From Terriglobia bacterium (GTDB taxonomy: Bacteria; Acidobacteriota; Terriglobia; Bryobacterales; Bryobacteraceae): a stretch of DNA of 41,215 nt. Positions 37,524-41,215 of this stretch are shown here, in pieces. Under the pieces are notes generated by a model that had not been told where the DNA came from, made no database searches, and saw only the letters and a list, made by a program, of their open reading frames with translations. The stretch spans positions 1 to 41,215 of the forward strand of contig JAIQEX010000055.1 in NCBI GenBank assembly GCA_020073615.1, given 5' to 3'. Numbering within the stretch: the first letter of the stretch is position 1; each line of letters opens with the position of its first letter. Position numbers and translations under genes: made by a program.

Positions 37524-38123
37524 GTGCTGGATGTCGAGGTCATACAGTCTCCGCAGGCCGCCGCCGCCGCGCTCGACCCGGTCCGCGCCCGGCTCCTGGC
37601 CGAATTGTCGGAGCCCGCGTCGGCGGCCACCCTGGCCGCGCGCCTCTCCCTTCCACGCCAAAAAGTGAACTACCACCTGCGCGCCCTGGAGAGCCACCAC
37701 CTCGTGCGCCCTACCAGCGAACGCAAGTGGGGCGGCATCACAGAGCGCCTGGTGGAAGCCACCGCGTCGTCTTACGTTGTGTCGCCCGCCGCCATGGGCC
37801 CCGCGGCGTCCGACCCTGGGCGCAGCCGCGACCGCCTGTCGGCGGGCTATCTGATCGCGCTGGCGGCCCGTGTCGTCCGTGAAGTCAGCGAACTCGCCAC
37901 CCGCGCGCGCGAAACCGGCAAGCGCCTCGCCACGCTCTCGATCGACACCGAGATCCGCTTCCGCTCGGCCGCCGAGCGCGCGCAATTCAGCAGCGAACTC
38001 ACCGCCGCGATCACTCAGCTCGCGGCGCGTTATCATGACGCTTCCGCCCTGGGCGGACGCACGCACCGCCTCGTTCTGGTGGCGCACCCATTACCCCAAG
38101 AAAAAAAGGAGACCGCAGTATGA
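37524..38123 (+). CDS. ArsR-type winged-helix regulator
   Basis: A 199-residue regulator with an N-terminal ArsR-like HTH (DPVRARLLAELSEPASAATL, LSLPRQKVNYHLRALESHHL) and a longer C-terminal helical domain. The second part lacks the metal-binding Cys pairs of ArsR/SmtB, so it is not an arsenic sensor. GTG at 37524 is the first in-frame start after the promoter and has no Shine-Dalgarno. Its stop overlaps the next ATG (ATGA at 38120-38123). Regulator plus AHSA1-domain protein is a recurrent bacterial pair; it probably controls its own operon through the TTGACAA/TTGTCAA site. Confidence 0.88.
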   Translation: MLDVEVIQSPQAAAAALDPVRARLLAELSEPASAATLAARLSLPRQKVNYHLRALESHHLVRPTSERKWGGITERLVEATASSYVVSPAAMGPAASDPGRSRDRLSAGYLIALAARVVREVSELATRARETGKRLATLSIDTEIRFRSAAERAQFSSELTAAITQLAARYHDASALGGRTHRLVLVAHPLPQEKKETAV

Positions 38124-38908
38124 GCGTAAAGAAAGAAGCGAACGGACGCCGTTCGGTCCAGGTGGAAGTGGAAGTACCGGGCACCCCGGAACAGGTGTGG
38201 CAAGCAATCGCCACCGGTCCGGGCGTGGGCGCATGGTTTGTGCCCACCGAGATCGATGGCCGCGTCGGCGGCACCGTCACTACCCACTTCGGAGGGGGCA
38301 TGGACTCCGTCAAAACAATCACCGAATGGGACGCGCCGCATCGCTTCGCGGCCGAAGGGTCCTGGGGGCCGAACACGCCCACCGTGGCCACCGAATGGAT
38401 TGTGGAGGCCCGCGGCGGTGGCACATGCATAGTGCGCGTGGTGCACAGCCTCTTCGCCGAGACCGATGATTGGGACAATCAACTGACCGGCACCGAATCC
38501 GGCTGGCCCACATTCTTCCGCATTCTGCGGCTGTATCTGGAGCACTTCGCCGGCCAGCCGAGTTCGCTAATCCAACTCGTAGCGATGCCGGCGGCCTCGG
38601 GCGCATGGGAGAAGCTCGCGGGTGCCCTGAATCTCGCGGGGGCAGTGCCGGGCGAGCGGCGCAATGCGGGCGACGGTGCCCCTCCATTGAGCGGCATCGT
38701 GGAGTCAGTCAATGCCGCCGGGAATCCACACACGCTGTTACGCGTCGATCTGCCCGCTCCGGGTGCGGTGTTTGCCACCGCGTGCCCCGCCGGCGAGAAA
38801 GCGTGGGTCACAGTGAACTTCTATCTCTACGGCGACACCGCAGCAGCCGTCGTGGCGCGCGACCAGTCCGCCTGGACTGCGTGGATGACGAATCTCTTCC
38901 CGGCGTAA
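38120..38908 (+). CDS. SRPBCC/AHSA1 domain protein
   Basis: A 262-residue protein. The N-terminal 150 residues are a START-like SRPBCC (AHSA1) domain with VEVEVPGTPEQVWQAIATG, WFVPTEIDGRVGG and EWDAPHRFAAEG. Such domains form a deep hydrophobic pocket for lipids or other small ligands. The C-terminal 100 residues (GWPTFFRILRLYLEHFAGQ onward) form a second, probably ligand-related, domain. It is translationally coupled to the ArsR-type regulator, so it may serve in the response to the regulator's ligand. Confidence 0.85.
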   Translation: MSVKKEANGRRSVQVEVEVPGTPEQVWQAIATGPGVGAWFVPTEIDGRVGGTVTTHFGGGMDSVKTITEWDAPHRFAAEGSWGPNTPTVATEWIVEARGGGTCIVRVVHSLFAETDDWDNQLTGTESGWPTFFRILRLYLEHFAGQPSSLIQLVAMPAASGAWEKLAGALNLAGAVPGERRNAGDGAPPLSGIVESVNAAGNPHTLLRVDLPAPGAVFATACPAGEKAWVTVNFYLYGDTAAAVVARDQSAWTAWMTNLFPA

Positions 38909-38958
38909 ACCCGGAGGGGCCTCATTTGGCTGAGCTTTGCACGCCTTGTGGTGCGGAG

Positions 38959-38986
38959 CTTCAGCCCCCACGGCGTCGGGCTGAAG
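38959..38986. repeat. REP-like palindrome CTTCAGCCC/GGGCTGAAG
   Basis: Perfect 9-bp inverted repeat (38959-38967 and 38978-38986) with a 10-nt loop, 50 bp after the AHSA1 gene stop. From memory, similar TTCAGCCC palindromes recur between genes in Solibacter-like genomes. It could also serve as a transcription stop, although no T-run follows. Confidence 0.6.
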
Positions 38987-39157
38987 ACCCCAGATGACGT
39001 ATGCAAGATTGATGAAACACCTCACCGGCATACAAGGCAGGGTGAACCCGGCGAAACCAATCACAAGTCCACCACCCAAAATTCCCCCCATCCCCTCAAC
39101 CACTTACCGCCCGCCCCCGCTTCCCCGCCTCCGCTCGCCAGTTATCCTCGAATTGAA

Positions 39158-39174
39158 ACAGACCCCCAGTCTGT
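39158..39174 (+). promoter_or_regulatory. Hairpin in the leader of the STGPR-family gene
   Basis: ACAGAC (39158-39163) and GTCTGT (39169-39174) form a 6-bp stem with a 5-nt loop, 20 bp before the ATG at 39195. It could mask or shape the ribosome site. The surrounding 280 bp (38909-39194) hold no other gene; the region is C-rich. Confidence 0.3.
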
Positions 39175-39194
39175 CTACCCAAATTTCCAAACTC

Positions 39195-39902
39195 ATGTCT
39201 ACTCCCCTGCAAATCTCCGCGAATCGCCGTAATTCGCAAAAATCCACCGGTCCGCGCTCCGTCGAGGGCAAGGCCGCCGTCCGCTTCAATGCCCTCAAAA
39301 CCGGCATCGACGCCCAGTCCCACATCATCCCCGGCGAAGACCCCGACGCCCTCGCCGCCCTCAACGCCGAGTACCATCAGCGCTTCCAGCCCGCCAATCC
39401 CGACGAGCGCGCCCTCGTCGACCTCCTCGTCTCCGCCGAGTGGCAGCTCCGCCGCTTCCGCACCGTCGAGGCCCACCTCTGGACCGCCAAAATCCAGGAC
39501 GCCTACAAAACCGATGAGGACGCCCCCCTCGGCAACGTCTTCGCCAGCTCCAGCAATACCTTCGTCCGCCTGCAGCGCCTCATCGATTCCGCCCAGCGCT
39601 CCTATCTCCGCACCCTCAAGGAGCTGCGCCACGCTCAGGAGCTGTCCGCCCAGGCCCCGCCCGACCCCGATCCCCCCGCCCTCTCCCCGCTTCCCTCCGT
39701 CCTCCTCCCCGCGCCCGATCCCCTGCCAAATCAATCGCCGCGCCCCCAAATTGGCTTTGTTCCTGACACTCACCCCGATCCCGCCGCCGGTCCCGTTCCC
39801 CTCTCCGCCGCCCCCTCCGTAACCCCGCCGCCCGCGCCGCTCGCCAACGCGCCGCTCTTCTTTGACTTGCTCTCCGCCCCTTCTATGCTGAATTCGCGGT
39901 AG
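39195..39902 (+). CDS. STGPR-motif family protein (Acidobacteria-expanded)
   Basis: A 235-residue soluble protein. The N-terminal block ISANRRNSQKSTGPRSVEGK and AAVRFNALKTGIDAQSHII define a family I associate with many paralogs in Solibacter-like genomes. Next is a helical region (ERALVDLLVSAEWQLRRFR, SYLRTLKELRHAQEL), then a Pro-rich tail of about 65 residues. Function unknown. I used the ATG at 39195; the in-frame upstream extension is Pro-rich and unlike the family. The coding strand is unusually C-rich, so other frames are full of Pro and Ser. Confidence 0.75.
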   Translation: MSTPLQISANRRNSQKSTGPRSVEGKAAVRFNALKTGIDAQSHIIPGEDPDALAALNAEYHQRFQPANPDERALVDLLVSAEWQLRRFRTVEAHLWTAKIQDAYKTDEDAPLGNVFASSSNTFVRLQRLIDSAQRSYLRTLKELRHAQELSAQAPPDPDPPALSPLPSVLLPAPDPLPNQSPRPQIGFVPDTHPDPAAGPVPLSAAPSVTPPPAPLANAPLFFDLLSAPSMLNSR

Positions 39903-39939
39903 ACAGATAGTTCGGATTCCGATATAACAGAATACGACT

Positions 39940-41010
39940 ATGTCCGCGAAAGGGAGAAGGCTGACACTGGCTGTTTTGATCTTTGGGGCAGGCCTCTTGG
40001 CGATCGCCCTGGTCTCCGGCGCCCTTTACGAGCAGGTACAGCGCGCGCGAGACCGGGAGGCCCTCCCGCAAGTGGGCCGCTCCGTGGATATCGGCGGCCG
40101 GATGCTCAACATCTATTGCTCCGGCGTGGGCCAGCCCGCCATCATCCTGGAAACCGGCGCCACCTGGACTTTCTACAACACGCCCAAAGCGATGTTCGAA
40201 AACGGCGTCCAGCGGCCCGGCTACAGTTGGGTACGGATTCAGCGCGAGTTGGCAAAATTCACCACGGCGTGCTGGTACGATCGGGCTGGCTCCGGCTGGA
40301 GCGACGCCGGCCCCTATCCGCGCGACAGTGCCTCCCACGCCCGCGATTTGCATGCCCTCCTGGCCGCGGCTGGCGTTCCCCCGCCTTATGTGCTGGTGGC
40401 GGAATCGTCGGCGGCCCTGGATGCCCGCCTGTACACGCGGTTCTATCCGGACAGCGTGGCCGGCCTGGTGATGGTCGACGGCGTCCATCCGGATTTCTTT
40501 ACAAGAGCCGGGCCTGGCCGCGGGAGAATGGCGCGCTTTCCGGAGTTTGTAGGCCACTCACAGGATGTTGCGGCGCAGGCATTCAACCTGTTCGGGCTCT
40601 ACCGGTTGGGTTCGGCCAATCGTCCGGCGCCCCCACTCCCCGCGGGAATGACCGCCTCGGAATGGAACACCATCTGGCGCCTGGCCCAGGCCCCCAAGGC
40701 GCGGGCCGCGCTCATACAAGACATCGCCTCCTGGGTACAGAGCACAACCCAGGCGCGGGCAGCGGGCAGTCTCGGCGACCGTCCACTCATTGTGGTCAGT
40801 TCCGAAAACTCCGCCGTGGAATCCGCATCCCGCAGCTTATGGATGGAGCTACAGACCGATCTGGCCCGATTGTCCACGCGGGGAAAACAGATGGTGCTCC
40901 CCGAGAGCAGGGGCGACCTCATCTACCAGGCGCCCGAAGCGATCGTCGACGCCGTTCGCCAGGTTCTCGATGACGTCCGGCATGAGCCGGGAAGCCGCCG
41001 CATCCGCTAG
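39940..41010 (+). CDS. Alpha/beta hydrolase fold protein with altered active site
   Basis: A 356-residue protein with one N-terminal membrane or signal-anchor helix (LTLAVLIFGAGLLAIALVSG). Fold markers are INGG-like IGGRMLNIYCSG, ILETGATWTFYN (oxyanion region), WYDRAGSGWSD, and VLVAESSAALDARLYTRFYP at the nucleophile elbow. That elbow reads A-E-S156-S-A instead of G-x-S-x-G. Where relatives have a catalytic His after S-G (SGH-type, before the last helix), this protein reads ESRGDLIYQAPEAIV, with no His. The usual hydrolase mechanism is therefore doubtful. It may be a binding protein or use another chemistry. Confidence 0.82.
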   Translation: MSAKGRRLTLAVLIFGAGLLAIALVSGALYEQVQRARDREALPQVGRSVDIGGRMLNIYCSGVGQPAIILETGATWTFYNTPKAMFENGVQRPGYSWVRIQRELAKFTTACWYDRAGSGWSDAGPYPRDSASHARDLHALLAAAGVPPPYVLVAESSAALDARLYTRFYPDSVAGLVMVDGVHPDFFTRAGPGRGRMARFPEFVGHSQDVAAQAFNLFGLYRLGSANRPAPPLPAGMTASEWNTIWRLAQAPKARAALIQDIASWVQSTTQARAAGSLGDRPLIVVSSENSAVESASRSLWMELQTDLARLSTRGKQMVLPESRGDLIYQAPEAIVDAVRQVLDDVRHEPGSRRIR

Positions 41011-41051
41011 AGTCCTTACCCAAGAGATTGTAATGTAAATGAGTCAAGTTT
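41011..41051. mobile_element. Likely edge of an insertion sequence
   Basis: Short AT-richer stretch (gattgtaatgtaaatgag) between the hydrolase stop and the transposase stop. It probably contains the terminal repeat of the element whose transposase begins beyond the right edge; the repeat itself cannot be verified without the other end. Confidence 0.35.
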
Positions 41052-41215
41052 TCAGGCGACGAGTTTTTCCTCCTTGCAGCAGCGGTCAATCTCCGTCTGG
41101 AGACGATCGAAGGCGGCCCGGAGAGGAGAGTCTCCGGGTGGACCAGCGGGCATGATTTGAGCGAGTTTTGGACGCAACAGGCGCGCGTAGGTTCGCGTGA
41201 AGAACAGGGCAATGC
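41052..41215 (-). CDS. Transposase C-terminus (runs off right edge)
   Basis: The last 53 residues of an open frame entering from the right: ALFFTRTYARLLRPKLAQIM, then GDSPLRAAFDRLQTEID and RCCKEEKLVA before a TGA. The FTRTY-x-R-x-LRP pattern followed by SPLRxAFD and a charged ending is, from memory, typical of the C-terminal end of a family of DDE transposases. The catalytic part is outside the window, so the IS family cannot be fixed. Confidence 0.65.
   Translation of the reverse strand, partial: IALFFTRTYARLLRPKLAQIMPAGPPGDSPLRAAFDRLQTEIDRCCKEEKLVA

Overview
The window is GC-rich, densely packed DNA, most likely from an acidobacterium of the Bryobacterales/Solibacter type. The taxonomic inference rests on a PadR regulator paired with a fused MacB/FtsX-like permease (the 'ADOP' arrangement typical of Acidobacteria), a gene of the STGPR-motif family that I associate with Solibacter-like genomes, short coiled-coil orphan proteins, and a palindromic CTTCAGCCC/GGGCTGAAG intergenic element. 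No rRNA, tRNA or CRISPR array was seen.

Layout. 1-44: start of a small protein running off the left edge. 192-4637: a cytochrome c oxidase operon (II, I, two tandem subunit III genes, IV, and a small CxxC membrane protein), followed by an HrpB helicase (4670-7042). 7045-13633 (minus): a trehalose/maltose-phosphate operon: a TreS-maltokinase fusion, TreY, then a DUF1697 protein. 13844-14436: a MazE/MazF toxin-antitoxin pair. 14468-16742: a divergent pair, a kynureninase-like PLP enzyme and a Rieske non-heme iron oxygenase. 16750-19789 (minus): a two-gene unit, a P-loop NTPase coupled by GTGA overlap to a TPR protein whose N-terminal domain resembles an inactive STAND module; both genes carry frameshifts. 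19885-22656: two orphan genes and an FHA-GAF-SpoIIE phosphatase. 22710-23328 (minus): a mini zinc-finger protein and a stand-alone sigma region-4-like protein. 23745-28850 (minus): a cell envelope and division operon (ruvX-mltG-orphan-uppP-ftsK). 28875-30089: a PerM/AI-2E family transporter. 30096-33095 (minus): PadR plus ADOP permease. 33232-35159: phosphotransacetylase and a class II-like histone deacetylase family protein. 35165-36554 (minus): UbiX flavin prenyltransferase and a putative lipoprotein. 36555-37488: a decayed stretch with a frameshifted DUF433 antitoxin and IS21-like end repeats. 37489-38908: an ArsR-type regulator with a perfect palindromic operator, coupled to an SRPBCC/AHSA1 protein. 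38909-41010: a palindromic repeat, the STGPR-family protein and an alpha/beta hydrolase that seems to lack catalytic residues. 41052-41215: the C-terminus of a transposase running off the right edge.

Housekeeping genes are intact and tightly coupled. Every frameshift I found (NTPase, TPR protein, DUF433) lies in accessory regions, which favours real gene decay or phase variation over random sequencing error, although error cannot be excluded. The most interesting unit is the NTPase plus iSTAND-like/TPR pair: its TPR array is built of near-identical 120-bp units, and a 2-bp loss in one unit breaks the frame.
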